Shown piece by piece: positions 18,731 through 27,450 of a stretch of 64,000 bases of DNA. A program made the position numbers and the translations under genes. The stretch covers positions 124,001 through 188,000 of the forward strand of contig NZ_LMFO01000029.1 of assembly GCF_001426865.1 (NCBI RefSeq). The letters are read 5' to 3'. The DNA is from Paenibacillus sp. Root52 (GTDB lineage: Bacteria; Bacillota; Bacilli; Paenibacillales; Paenibacillaceae). How positions within the stretch are numbered: position 1 is the first letter of the stretch; the number at the start of each line of letters is the position of its first letter. Under the pieces are notes generated by a model. The model worked only from the letters and a program-made list of their open reading frames with translations. It did no database searches and was not told where the DNA came from.

Positions 18731-20497
18731 TTAGCCCTTGCTTACATTAAAGTGAGAAATTAATTCTTGCAGCTCCTCAGACATGCTACTCAGTCGGTTG
18801 GAAGAATCTACAAGCGTAATCAGTGAACCTTTTTGTTCATCAACCGAAGAAGAGATCCGTTCACTGCTATCAGCAGTCTTGCTTACGCTGGATGATAGAT
18901 CATCAGCCGTTGCAGTCATCTCTTCAGTACCCGCAGATATCTCTTGCGTAGCACTGGACACCTCTTGAATCTGGTTGGAAACTTTCTTAGCTGCTTCCAG
19001 GATTTCTTCGAACAATTGCCCTGTTTGATCAGCTACATCAAGGCCTGTGTCAACTTCGGCTGTACCTTGTTCCATTGCACGAACAGCTTGTTTGATTTCG
19101 GTTTGAATTTCTTCAATTAACACAGAGATCTGTCTAGTTGATTCTTCGGACTGTTCAGCAAGTTTACGAACTTCACCCGCTACAACAGCGAAACCACGAC
19201 CTTCTTCACCGACACGTGCTGCCTCAATGGACGCATTCAGTGCGAGCAGGTTGGTCTGACTGGAAATACCAGAGATGATATTGAGGATATCTCCGATTTC
19301 TTGCGAACGACTTTCAAGTACATTAATAGCCGATGCTGTATTTTTAACCGATTCGGTAATCAGAGTCATTTGTTCAGAGACCTGACGAACGACTGTGTTA
19401 CCTTGCTGGGAACGACGCTCCATCTCATAGGCTTCATCAGCTACGTTCGCTGAACTACTAGCAATCGTTTGAATCACTGTAGCCATCTCTGCCATTGCAC
19501 GTGCGCTGTCAATCGTCGCTTGTTCTTGTGCACGAATATTAGACGCGATCTGAGATACATTGATGTTAATCGTATCGGCATGATCACTGTTTTTCTCCGA
19601 GACTTCATACAGTTCTTTGGCAGACTGGTTTACCTCGTGAGAAGTCATCTGTACTTTGACGATCGTGTCATTAATTTTGCGAACCATGGTATTGAACTTC
19701 TCGTTAACAAGTCCAAGATCGTCCTTGCCTGTCGGAATGTTGACATTCAAATTACCCCGGCTAACGTCATCAATTCCTTTGATTAAGTGACGAATAGGGG
19801 ATAGTGTGTTTTTGACAACGAGATATTGAATGATTAAGAATAGAAGTAAAAAGGCTACCAAAATGATGATACCGTTTTTGAGCAGTGAGCTCAGTCCGGC
19901 AGGTACGGCAGATGCATCCGCATCAATCGCGAAATAGGAGAAGATTTTGCCGTTACTATCCTTGATTGGATAAGCGATGGTTGTCCATGTACCAAAGTCG
20001 TCTTTATAAAATGTAGTAAAGGTTGGACGATCTGTATTTAACATCTCTTTCAATGCATTTGCTACAACAACCGGTTGCTCATACATATCGCCAATGTTTA
20101 CGTTATCGCTTTGAAAAGCTTCTCTGAGATTGGTTGGCATCGCGACTAGGGATGTATTACGCTGATTTTCCCCATCAAGTTCAACGCCGAAAATATAGGC
20201 TTGGGCTATATTAGGATAGTATTCTTGCATTTCATCAAAGTAAGCTCGCAGTTTAGCTTGTACGGTTCCGTCATAGCTGCCTTCCGCAATGGCTGCCTCG
20301 ACCTCTGATGGATTAATTCCCTCAGCCCATTTCTGTGTAATGACTGCAACTTGTCCATGCAATTGATCCACAAGCACTGTCTTTTGGAAGTAATAGCTGC
20401 TGGCAATTAGTGCCACTCCAATAATGACGATGTTGGTGAATGAAAGTAATAGATTTTTCGAGAAAAAAGACATGCTTTTCCAACTAAATGATTTCAC
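18731..20497 (-). CDS. Methyl-accepting chemotaxis protein
   Basis: 588-aa chemoreceptor. TM1 is at about residues 12-32, an extracytoplasmic Cache-like sensor at 33-205, TM2 at about 208-230, a HAMP linker follows, then the long signalling coiled coil. The kinase-control tip contains the invariant-type EGRGFAVVAGEVRKLAEQS. The sensor region includes FTTFYKDDFGTWTTIAYPI, typical of dCache ligand domains. GTG start with GGAGTGGAG upstream. The gene runs directly into the NRPS gene 52 nt downstream, so the two are probably one transcript. Ligand unknown. No other chemotaxis gene is in the window, so it must signal to CheA encoded elsewhere. Confidence 0.92.
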   Translation of the reverse strand: MKSFSWKSMSFFSKNLLLSFTNIVIIGVALIASSYYFQKTVLVDQLHGQVAVITQKWAEGINPSEVEAAIAEGSYDGTVQAKLRAYFDEMQEYYPNIAQAYIFGVELDGENQRNTSLVAMPTNLREAFQSDNVNIGDMYEQPVVVANALKEMLNTDRPTFTTFYKDDFGTWTTIAYPIKDSNGKIFSYFAIDADASAVPAGLSSLLKNGIIILVAFLLLFLIIQYLVVKNTLSPIRHLIKGIDDVSRGNLNVNIPTGKDDLGLVNEKFNTMVRKINDTIVKVQMTSHEVNQSAKELYEVSEKNSDHADTININVSQIASNIRAQEQATIDSARAMAEMATVIQTIASSSANVADEAYEMERRSQQGNTVVRQVSEQMTLITESVKNTASAINVLESRSQEIGDILNIISGISSQTNLLALNASIEAARVGEEGRGFAVVAGEVRKLAEQSEESTRQISVLIEEIQTEIKQAVRAMEQGTAEVDTGLDVADQTGQLFEEILEAAKKVSNQIQEVSSATQEISAGTEEMTATADDLSSSVSKTADSSERISSSVDEQKGSLITLVDSSNRLSSMSEELQELISHFNVSKG

Positions 20498-21049
20498 AAA
20501 ACTCCACTCCTGATCTCTGTTTGATTAACAACCCTTTGTTCTTGCATAATTCCAGCCAACTAGGCCATTGGTAGATCCCCTCCAAAGTTATGTATGCGAC
20601 CATGGTCTTGGGTTTTTTGGTCGTAAATACGAATTTTTAGTACCCATGATCCATAGGTGTCTAATTATTAAAACACATCTACCTATAATATGTCGTATAA
20701 AATGTCGTTAAATTGAATAGTTTTGTTAAAACTTTTTTAATATTCTACACATTTATGGACATGGCAATAAATACATAGGTACAAAGGACTAAAACTTCGG
20801 AATAATTCCCATTTTTTAGTTTCATTATGTATTCTATAACAATAAGAGATAAAAAACATCATGTAAGTATGAAAAACATACTAAATATCATATTTGGGAA
20901 GTCTACCTTGCATTTATCAATTGGAATGGATTATGAACTATCCGTTTTTGTATTGCTTACAAGGATGGATATACATCGGAAGCGGTTTTATCTATAATAA
21001 ATACAGTATGCATTTCTCAAATTCATAAACAGGCGGGGGTTTATTCTAG
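20498..21049. other. 552-bp divergent intergenic region
   Basis: AT-rich region between the chemoreceptor (-) and rpiA (+). It contains the candidate rpiA promoter (20970-20998), a 10-bp palindrome GACCATGGTC at 20598-20607, and a small inverted repeat AGTATG-AAAAA-CATACT at 20866-20882. No coding sequence is supported. The length suggests a regulated leader for the chemoreceptor-NRPS unit, but I could not match a known riboswitch. Confidence 0.5.
20970..20998 (+). promoter_or_regulatory. Candidate sigma-A promoter of the rpiA operon
   Basis: TATACA (20970-20975), a 17-nt spacer and TATAAT (20993-20998) lie about 50 bp before the rpiA start. Confidence 0.5.
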
Positions 21050-21724
21050 ATGAATCTGAAACAAATTGCAGCAGAGCGGGCGGCAGAATACATCCAAGAT
21101 GGAATGAAGGTGGGGCTAGGTACAGGCTCTACAGCTTACTATGCGATTTGCAAGTTAGGTGAGCGTGTACGTGATGGCTTGCAAATTCAAGCTGTAGCTA
21201 CGTCTGAAGCATCGGACAAGCTTGCTAGAGAATGGGGCATTCCGATCATTCCCTTCGATCAGATCGGACGGCTGGATATTACGATTGATGGCGCCGACGA
21301 GGTTGATCCAAATTTTAATCTCATTAAAGGGGGCGGCGGTGCTCTCTTGCGTGAGAAGATTGTTGCAGCGAACAGCGATCAACTTATAATTGTAGCCGAT
21401 GGCAGTAAAGCAGTAGACAAGCTAGGCCGATTCCCATTACCGGTAGAGGTTGTTCCTTTTGCTTCTGAATGGACGTTCAAGGCGCTAGAAAGTATGGGAT
21501 GTTTTCCAGAATGGCGCATGAATGGTGACGAGCGTTATCTGACAGACAATGGAAATCTGATTGCTGACTGTCGGATGGAAGCGATTGAGCAGGCTCCCGA
21601 ATTGAACATTAAGTTAAATATGCTTCCAGGTGTAGTGGATAACGGCTTATTCATTAACATGGCGAATATTGTCATATTAGCGAAGGAAGATGGTAGTATT
21701 GATGAACTCCATCGTTCCAATTAA
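21050..21724 (+). CDS. rpiA: Ribose-5-phosphate isomerase A
   Basis: 224-aa cytoplasmic enzyme interconverting ribose 5-phosphate and ribulose 5-phosphate in the pentose phosphate pathway. Family motifs are all present: GLGTGSTAYYAI (phosphate-binding loop), DGADEVDPNFNLIKGGGGAL with the active-site Asp residues, and REKIVAA. Length is normal for RpiA. GGCGGGGG lies about 11 nt before the ATG. It heads a compact unit with a GNAT gene (20 nt) and a marR gene (40 nt). Its role here may be linked to pentose use in a plant-sugar-degrading organism. Confidence 0.95.
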   Translation: MNLKQIAAERAAEYIQDGMKVGLGTGSTAYYAICKLGERVRDGLQIQAVATSEASDKLAREWGIPIIPFDQIGRLDITIDGADEVDPNFNLIKGGGGALLREKIVAANSDQLIIVADGSKAVDKLGRFPLPVEVVPFASEWTFKALESMGCFPEWRMNGDERYLTDNGNLIADCRMEAIEQAPELNIKLNMLPGVVDNGLFINMANIVILAKEDGSIDELHRSN

Positions 21725-21744
21725 GGAATGAGGGGGGAATTCAA

Positions 21745-22326
21745 ATGAAGGAAACTCCGATCATTGAAGGTGACCTTGTACTTCGGTGCATAGAAGAGGC
21801 AGATCTACCGGAGCTTTATCAACTTATATATAGTGAAGAAGTTCCGGAATGGAAGCAATGGGATGCTCCTTATTTTCCGCTTGAGCATGAGAGCTATACT
21901 CAGTACAGTCAAGGTATAATGAAGTGGATCGAAGCATCAGCGACCAGTTCTAATCCAATCTCCATGCGAATCGTTGAAGTAAAGGGTCAGATTATTGGCA
22001 CAATCTCTTATTATTGGGAGCATCAACAATCGTTATGGCTTGAGATGGGAATTGTTCTTTATCGTTCTACGACGTGGAGTAAGGGGGTTGGCACCCGTGC
22101 ACTTCAGCTCTGGTCAAGCCATTTGTTTAACCATTTGCCGATTGCAAGAGTCGGATTAACGACTTGGTCAGGTAATGAACGAATGATGCGAGCAGCGACC
22201 AAGGCAGGATTGCAGGTCGAAGGAAGAATGCGTAAATGCCGTATTGTGGAGGGGAAGCACTACGATTCTATTCGTATGGGAATGCTGCGTGAGGAATGGG
22301 AACAGCTGTCTTCTCCCCGTGTATAG
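21745..22326 (+). CDS. GNAT acetyltransferase, RimJ/RimL-like
   Basis: 193-aa acetyltransferase of the RimJ/RimL-like class. LVLRCIEEADLPELYQLI opens the fold, TTWSKGVGTRALQLW is the acetyl-CoA loop (S-x-G-x-G-T), and AGLQVEGRMRKCRIVEGKHY is the typical 'GFxxEGxxR' C-terminal element. GAGGGGGGA precedes the ATG. It lies between rpiA and marR in one likely operon. Such enzymes acetylate protein N-termini, antibiotics or small amines, and the substrate here is unknown. Confidence 0.85.
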   Translation: MKETPIIEGDLVLRCIEEADLPELYQLIYSEEVPEWKQWDAPYFPLEHESYTQYSQGIMKWIEASATSSNPISMRIVEVKGQIIGTISYYWEHQQSLWLEMGIVLYRSTTWSKGVGTRALQLWSSHLFNHLPIARVGLTTWSGNERMMRAATKAGLQVEGRMRKCRIVEGKHYDSIRMGMLREEWEQLSSPRV

Positions 22327-22366
22327 GATGAAATGAAATGTAAACAATTGATGGAGGATTATAGAA

Positions 22367-22828
22367 ATGCCGAACATAGAGGACAATCGGGAACTTTCTT
22401 TACAACTATTTGTAGTTCTCGTCCGAGCATACAATTCCGTTACATCCAAATCCAATCGTGATATTCAGAGTCATGGGCTTAATACAACCGAATTTGGCGT
22501 ACTTGACCTGTTATATCACAAAGGCCCCCAGGCTCTACAGAAAATTGGGGAGAAGGTTCTAATGTCTAGCGGTAATATCACATACGTTGTCGATAAATTG
22601 CAGAATAAAAATCTTCTGGTTCGCAGAGCTTCCAAAGAAGATCGACGTGTAATTTATGCAGAACTTACAGAAGAGGGGCGACAACTCTTCACACAAATTT
22701 TTCCTCAGCATCACCAAGTTATTATTGATGCAGTAGACGGATTGGAGCCTTCAGAGAAAGCGGCGGCAATTCGACTGCTGAAGAAGCTGGGACTTGCTGC
22801 AGAAGGTAAAACCGACTTGCGTTCATGA
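22367..22828 (+). CDS. MarR-family regulator
   Basis: 153-aa winged-helix regulator. The HTH is at LQKIGEKVLMSSGNITYVVD and the wing at SKEDRRVIYAELTEEGRQL. GGAGG lies before the ATG. The C-terminal residues TDLRS and the stop codon are encoded inside the transcription terminator hairpin. It is the last gene of the rpiA-GNAT-marR unit. What it regulates is not evident; its own operon is the simplest guess. Confidence 0.88.
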   Translation: MPNIEDNRELSLQLFVVLVRAYNSVTSKSNRDIQSHGLNTTEFGVLDLLYHKGPQALQKIGEKVLMSSGNITYVVDKLQNKNLLVRRASKEDRRVIYAELTEEGRQLFTQIFPQHHQVIIDAVDGLEPSEKAAAIRLLKKLGLAAEGKTDLRS

Positions 22829-22845
22829 ACGCAAGTCGGTTTTTT
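22808..22845 (+). terminator. Terminator overlapping the marR coding end
   Basis: AAAACCGACTTGCGTTC and its exact complement GAACGCAAGTCGGTTTT flank a 2-nt AT centre and run into a T-run. The 5' arm encodes the last marR residues and the stop codon lies in the loop region. Confidence 0.9.
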
Positions 22846-23132
22846 CGTGAGCGATATAACAGGCACACACTAGCTAAATGACTTGCAGTATTCTTCATAT
22901 TATAGGAAAATTGTCAGCAAGTGACGATCGGACACTAATTATGATCTATTGAATTCATGTACAATAGAGAACGTTCCCAATCAAGCGCTGATCGATATCA
23001 AACCAATTATAGAGTCGTGTTCGAATTTCATATGTTCCTAGTACGGGTAACCCGATGTTGAACACAATCTCTTAGGCGGTATTTTAGCATTTGGATTGAG
23101 ATGAAATCGCTGCAAGAAGGGGGATAAGTAAT

Positions 23133-24221
23133 ATGACACATCAAGAGGCTGGTGAGCAACTGTTACAGTCAGCGGGTGAACTAGCTGATAAAGTTACAGA
23201 CAAGCAATATTTGCTGCAGCCGGATCTGATTCAACGCTTTGGTGAAAATGGGCGTATGCGTACGAAACAGGATTCACAATATAGCTTAAATTATCTGGCG
23301 GAGAGTGTACTCGTTAAGAGTCCCAATCTATTTACCCATTACATCTCGTGGTTAAAAACGTTGTTAGCTGGATACAATGTTTCCTCCGAAGATTTGGCTG
23401 TTAATCTGAGATTGATTAGAGAAACGCTGGAGGAAGAATTCGACAACACGTCCAAGGATCTTGTCCTTGACTATTTGGAGATGGGTGTACATCAGATTCA
23501 TCAGCGGGAATCTGTGCAGGGGTATATTTATGATTCTCTCCCGTACGGTAAGGCTGCGCAGGCCTATTTAAGTGCTTTGCTTGATAGCAAGCGCAGAGAA
23601 GCTTATCACATCGTTGAAACGGAGCTTGAGGGCGGAGCAAGCATACGTGATATATATCAATACATTTTTCAACCTGTTCAGTATGAGATCGGACGATTAT
23701 GGCAAATAAGCCAGATCAGTGTAGCTCAAGAACACTTCTGTACTGCTGCAACTCAAGCGTGTATATCCTTACTCTACCCACGTTGGTTAGTTGAAGCAGG
23801 TCATGGGAAGAAGTTAGTAGCAGCATGTGTAGGTAGTGAGCAACACGAGATTGGCTTACGCATGCTTACCGATGTTTTTGAAATGGAAGGCTGGGATACG
23901 TATTATCTCGGAGCAAATGTTCCAAATGGTAGTTTAGTAGAAGCGATTCAGCGGCACAAAGGTGATGTAGTTGCTATTTCAGTTACAATGACGTATCATC
24001 TTCATCTTGCCAAAGAGTTAATTCAGATGATTCGTAGTAGCCCTGCTACTGCACATGTGAAGATTCTGGTCGGGGGATATCCTTTTAATATTGATCAAGA
24101 TCTATGGAAAACGATTGGAGCCGACGGATATGCTCAGGGAGCAGATGAAGCCGTTGCGGTGGCGGAGACTCTACTAAAGAAAGGGACGATTACGGATCAC
24201 ATAGAAATGATGAGTGATTAG
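23133..24221 (+). CDS. Cobalamin-binding sensor protein, CarH/LitR-like light-sensing module without HTH
   Basis: 362-aa cytosolic protein. About residues 135-215 form the helical cap domain (B12-binding-2 type) with W190-x9-E200-H201, the motif known from CarH/LitR-type adenosylcobalamin photoreceptors. About 225-350 form the Rossmann B12-binding domain, with E236-x-H238-x-x-G241 supplying the cobalt-ligating His, then YYLGANVP and VGGYPFN. The N-terminal about 130 residues are helical and not recognised; there is no MerR-type HTH. AGAAGGGGG lies before the ATG. The hybrid histidine kinase gene begins 15 nt later, so this is very likely its sensor partner. It could instead sense cobalamin itself or be a methyl-transfer corrinoid protein, but no methyltransferase is nearby. 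Confidence 0.8.
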   Translation: MTHQEAGEQLLQSAGELADKVTDKQYLLQPDLIQRFGENGRMRTKQDSQYSLNYLAESVLVKSPNLFTHYISWLKTLLAGYNVSSEDLAVNLRLIRETLEEEFDNTSKDLVLDYLEMGVHQIHQRESVQGYIYDSLPYGKAAQAYLSALLDSKRREAYHIVETELEGGASIRDIYQYIFQPVQYEIGRLWQISQISVAQEHFCTAATQACISLLYPRWLVEAGHGKKLVAACVGSEQHEIGLRMLTDVFEMEGWDTYYLGANVPNGSLVEAIQRHKGDVVAISVTMTYHLHLAKELIQMIRSSPATAHVKILVGGYPFNIDQDLWKTIGADGYAQGADEAVAVAETLLKKGTITDHIEMMSD

Positions 24222-24236
24222 GAGAGGGGTGATGTG

Positions 24237-25937
24237 ATGTCCCATGAGAATGAGACGAATGACAAGCTACGGAGAACGATTGAACAGCTATCGGATCAGA
24301 TTATTCGTAGTAAGGAAGATGAAGAGCGTGTACTTGGCGAATTCTCACAAATGAACAATGAACTGGTTACCTTGCAGCGCAAGCTTGCGAAGAATAACGT
24401 CAGTTTGGAAGCAGCACGCGAAGAGGCGGTTGCAGCGGGGGAATCTAAGAGTTCATTTATTGCCGTAATTAGTCACGATTTTCGAACTCCGTTAAATGGA
24501 ATACTTGGCATGGCTGAGTTATTGCAATTATCTCCTTTGTCCGAGGAACAGCGCAATTCGGTAGATGTCATTCAGGAAGCTGCCAAACTTCTGCTTAAGC
24601 TAATTCAAGACCTACTGGACATGTCCAAGTTAGAAGCAAAACAGTTGAAACTTGAAATTGGAGAAGTCGATTTGCAATCCATTCTTAAATATATCGTGCG
24701 TTTACTCGAACCAAAGATTCAAAAAAATGGAAATGAGTTAATCATTGATTGTGATCCAAGGATTTCCTCCATTTTACAAGGAGATTCGACGCGAATTACG
24801 CAGGTGCTCATTAATCTAATTCAGAATGCTAACAAGTTCACACTACAGGGTTCGGTGCGTATTCGGGCGAAACTGATAAATGACAATGAGCGTGCTCAGC
24901 GGATCCGATTTGAGGTGGAGGATACGGGGATTGGCATCGCCGAAGAAGATCTTCAAAACCTGTTTAGACCCTACGCTCAGACAGAACGAGGACGTGCAAA
25001 AGAATACGAAGGCACAGGGCTGGGGCTGTCCATCTGTAAGTCTTTAGTTTTGCTAATGGACGGTGATATCGGTGTGCATAGTATAGAAGGGAAAGGGTCT
25101 ACCTTTTGGTTTGAGCTATTGCTAGAGAAGACAGCTACCAATCAAGCAGACGCCTCTCCAGATACTGCTTCCTCCGATAGTCAATCCTTAGAAACTGTGC
25201 CTGAGGCCTCGCTGCCTATTCTCTTAGCGGATGATAACGTCATTAACCGTCAAGTCGTGCTGATGCAACTCAAAAAACTGGGAATCACGGAGGTCGATTC
25301 TGTCACCAATGGTGAAGAAGCTGTGGCTGCCTATCTTAGCAAGAAATATAGTTTAATTCTGATGGATAATATGATGCCGATCATGGATGGACTTGAAGCG
25401 ACGCGCAAGATCCGAGCTATGGAACAGGATGAAATGCGGCATGCAATTCCGATCATTGCAATGACAGGTAATGTGCTGGACGGAGAGAAGGACAAGTGTC
25501 TTGCTGCCGGAATGAACGACTTTATCGGTAAACCATTTACCCTTGAAGCATTAAGCAAAGTTATTCAGAAATGGCAGAACACATCGGAGCATCGTGAAAT
25601 ACTAAATATGAGTATTGTTAATGAGATCGCTGAATTAAATAGTGAAGGTGACCAGACATTGCTGGAGATGCTGCTAGACATGTATCGGTCGGAGACACCA
25701 GGCAAAATTGAGGTGCTGCGTAGACATATCGTTTCGGGTGATCATCTGGCTGCTGCAGAGGTGGCTCATGATCTGAAATCTGGAAGTCTCAGCTTAGGGA
25801 TTGAGTACTGTTCCACCCTCTTTGCACGCATTGAGCAATTAGCGAAGCAAGGTGAGACGATTAAGGCAGAACCGCTACTCGATCAATTAATGCCAGCATA
25901 TAAAGAAGCGTGCTCTGCACTAGAAAAAGTCATCTGA
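24237..25937 (+). CDS. Soluble hybrid histidine kinase (HisKA-HATPase-REC-HPt)
   Basis: 566-aa kinase without membrane segments. Residues about 5-70 are a coiled coil. HisKA follows with His80 in VISHDFRTPLNG. HATPase has the N-box LINLIQNANKF, then DTGIGIAEEDL and GTGLGLSICKS. The receiver (about 325-445) has phospho-Asp377 in LILMDNMMPIMDG, and a C-terminal HPt domain has His511 in AHDLKSGS. It thus carries all three phosphorelay steps after the kinase. I choose the ATG at 24237 rather than the GTG at 24234 by spacing from GGAGAGGGG. It follows the B12 sensor by 15 nt, probably translationally coupled, and ends at a terminator. No sensor domain other than the coiled coil is visible, so input is probably the B12 protein. 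The output regulator is not in the window. Confidence 0.9.
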   Translation: MSHENETNDKLRRTIEQLSDQIIRSKEDEERVLGEFSQMNNELVTLQRKLAKNNVSLEAAREEAVAAGESKSSFIAVISHDFRTPLNGILGMAELLQLSPLSEEQRNSVDVIQEAAKLLLKLIQDLLDMSKLEAKQLKLEIGEVDLQSILKYIVRLLEPKIQKNGNELIIDCDPRISSILQGDSTRITQVLINLIQNANKFTLQGSVRIRAKLINDNERAQRIRFEVEDTGIGIAEEDLQNLFRPYAQTERGRAKEYEGTGLGLSICKSLVLLMDGDIGVHSIEGKGSTFWFELLLEKTATNQADASPDTASSDSQSLETVPEASLPILLADDNVINRQVVLMQLKKLGITEVDSVTNGEEAVAAYLSKKYSLILMDNMMPIMDGLEATRKIRAMEQDEMRHAIPIIAMTGNVLDGEKDKCLAAGMNDFIGKPFTLEALSKVIQKWQNTSEHREILNMSIVNEIAELNSEGDQTLLEMLLDMYRSETPGKIEVLRRHIVSGDHLAAAEVAHDLKSGSLSLGIEYCSTLFARIEQLAKQGETIKAEPLLDQLMPAYKEACSALEKVI

Positions 25938-25939
25938 AG

Positions 25940-25982
25940 GGTTTGTAGTCTTGGCGGAAGTCGGGACTGCAAACCTGTTTTT
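25940..25982 (+). terminator. Terminator of the B12 sensor-kinase operon
   Basis: GGTTTGTAGTC (25940-25950) pairs with GACTGCAAACC (25965-25975) through one G-U pair, followed by TGTTTTTG. It begins 2 nt after the kinase stop. Confidence 0.85.
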
Positions 25983-26034
25983 GCGCCTAGCATAGGTACG
26001 ATGTAGGTTGCTACGATGGAGAGAAGGAGAGGCC

Positions 26035-27009
26035 ATGTTAACTCTATATTTTGGAATAGCTATTTTAATTTTAATTCTACTCGTGCTCATCGCAACCTGG
26101 GTAGGGGGACTATACTTCTTCAAAACAGCAATTCGGCGCACGCCCAAATCGTTTCTGGTGGATAACCCGAATTTAATGCCTGAACCTGACAATGAATTGA
26201 TTAGTAGTGCGGCTGATCTAAAGTGGTTGGATCAACAGCATGGAATACAGGTACGCATACACTCTCATGATGGACTCCAGTTACACGGAACCTGGCTTCC
26301 TTCAGCCACCGGATCATGCCAAACGGTAATTTTGGCTCATGGATATTCAGGAAGAGGGAGAGAGATGGCTGGCTTTGCACGTTTTTATGCCGAGCAGCGA
26401 GGGTATAACGTACTTATGCCTGATGATCGAGCTCATGGGGAAAGTGAAGGGAATATGATCGGTTTTGGCTGGTTGGATCGTATGGACTACATACAATGGA
26501 TTGATTGGGTTATTACGAAGATTGGAACCAAAGCAGAGATCGTATTACATGGCATATCGATGGGTGGAGCCACTGTGCTCATGACGGGGGGAGAGAAGCT
26601 CCCAGCACAAGTGAAATCCATTATATCAGACTGCGCTTATACTTCGGTTCAAGAAGAGCTTACCTTTCAGCTTAAGCAGCTTTACAAATTGCCGCCATTC
26701 CCTTTTATTCCCGTGACCAGTCTCATATCCAAATGGAAGGCCGGTTATTCCTTCACTGAAGCGTCTGCGCTAAAACAGCTTGCCCAAGTAAAGGTGCCGG
26801 TGTTATTTATACACGGAGAAGCAGATACGTTTGTGCCCACTGAGATGGTATACCGACTTCATGACGCATGTCCAACGGAGAAGCAGCTACTGACGATTCC
26901 GGGTGCAGGACACGGAACAGCCTTCCAGGTGGATCGTTCCAGCTATGTAGCTGCTCTTCATACGTTCTTAGATCAAACGATTGAACGCTCCGTTCCTGAA
27001 GGGAAGTAA
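26035..27009 (+). CDS. Membrane-anchored alpha/beta hydrolase
   Basis: 324-aa serine hydrolase with one N-terminal membrane helix (about residues 2-27). The core has LAHGYSGRGREM (oxyanion loop), the nucleophile elbow GISMGGA, the Asp in HGEADTFVP and the His in GAGHGTAF. This arrangement is like B. subtilis YqkD-type and related esterase/peptidase-like hydrolases of unknown substrate. The ATG at 26035 is chosen because GAAGGAGA precedes it. The reading frame is open to 26008. The following zinc-ribbon gene starts 25 nt downstream and may be co-transcribed. Confidence 0.85.
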   Translation: MLTLYFGIAILILILLVLIATWVGGLYFFKTAIRRTPKSFLVDNPNLMPEPDNELISSAADLKWLDQQHGIQVRIHSHDGLQLHGTWLPSATGSCQTVILAHGYSGRGREMAGFARFYAEQRGYNVLMPDDRAHGESEGNMIGFGWLDRMDYIQWIDWVITKIGTKAEIVLHGISMGGATVLMTGGEKLPAQVKSIISDCAYTSVQEELTFQLKQLYKLPPFPFIPVTSLISKWKAGYSFTEASALKQLAQVKVPVLFIHGEADTFVPTEMVYRLHDACPTEKQLLTIPGAGHGTAFQVDRSSYVAALHTFLDQTIERSVPEGK

Positions 27010-27033
27010 ACACATTGAAAGGAGGTGTTCGAC

Positions 27034-27381
27034 ATGTCGCGTATCAGTAGAGTTTGTTCCTATTGTGAGAAACCGATGGGAGCAGATGAATTCAAGTGTA
27101 AATCCTGCGGCAATCTGGTTGCCACCAAAACAGCGCAGCCTGAGCGAACACATATGACGGAGGATTATAACCCCATACTGGATCGATTTGCTATCGTACT
27201 ACTCGTCGTCATAACGATTTTCTTTCCTCCAATCGCCATGACCATAGGTGGAGTTATGTTGTTTAATGATCATCCGTATAAGAAGGATACAGGCAAACTG
27301 CTTGTTACGAGTGCTCTTGTTCTAATGATCGTTTTTATATTTATTTTTATTGGAACTGGAACACTGACCATCAGCTTATAA
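27034..27381 (+). CDS. Zinc-ribbon membrane protein, unknown function
   Basis: 115-aa protein. Residues about 7-26 form a zinc ribbon with two Cys pairs, CSYCEKPM and CKSCGN. Two membrane helices follow, at about 50-75 and 90-112, separated by a short loop with NDHPYKKDTGK. The ATG at 27034 is chosen over a GTG at 27025 because AAAGGAGGTG precedes it. Such zinc_ribbon-plus-TM proteins are common in Bacillota and mostly uncharacterised. It probably shares a transcript with the hydrolase upstream. Confidence 0.75.
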   Translation: MSRISRVCSYCEKPMGADEFKCKSCGNLVATKTAQPERTHMTEDYNPILDRFAIVLLVVITIFFPPIAMTIGGVMLFNDHPYKKDTGKLLVTSALVLMIVFIFIFIGTGTLTISL

Positions 27382-27450
27382 CTTGAACTTTGCATGGGTA
27401 ACGACTACAATACGATAACGGATACATGCAAGATACAGGAGGAATGAACG

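Noticed and set aside
22846..23132. Cobalamin riboswitch ahead of the B12-binding protein gene
   Set aside because: I looked for a B12-box-like element and the associated stems and saw none. The region seems to be an ordinary promoter.
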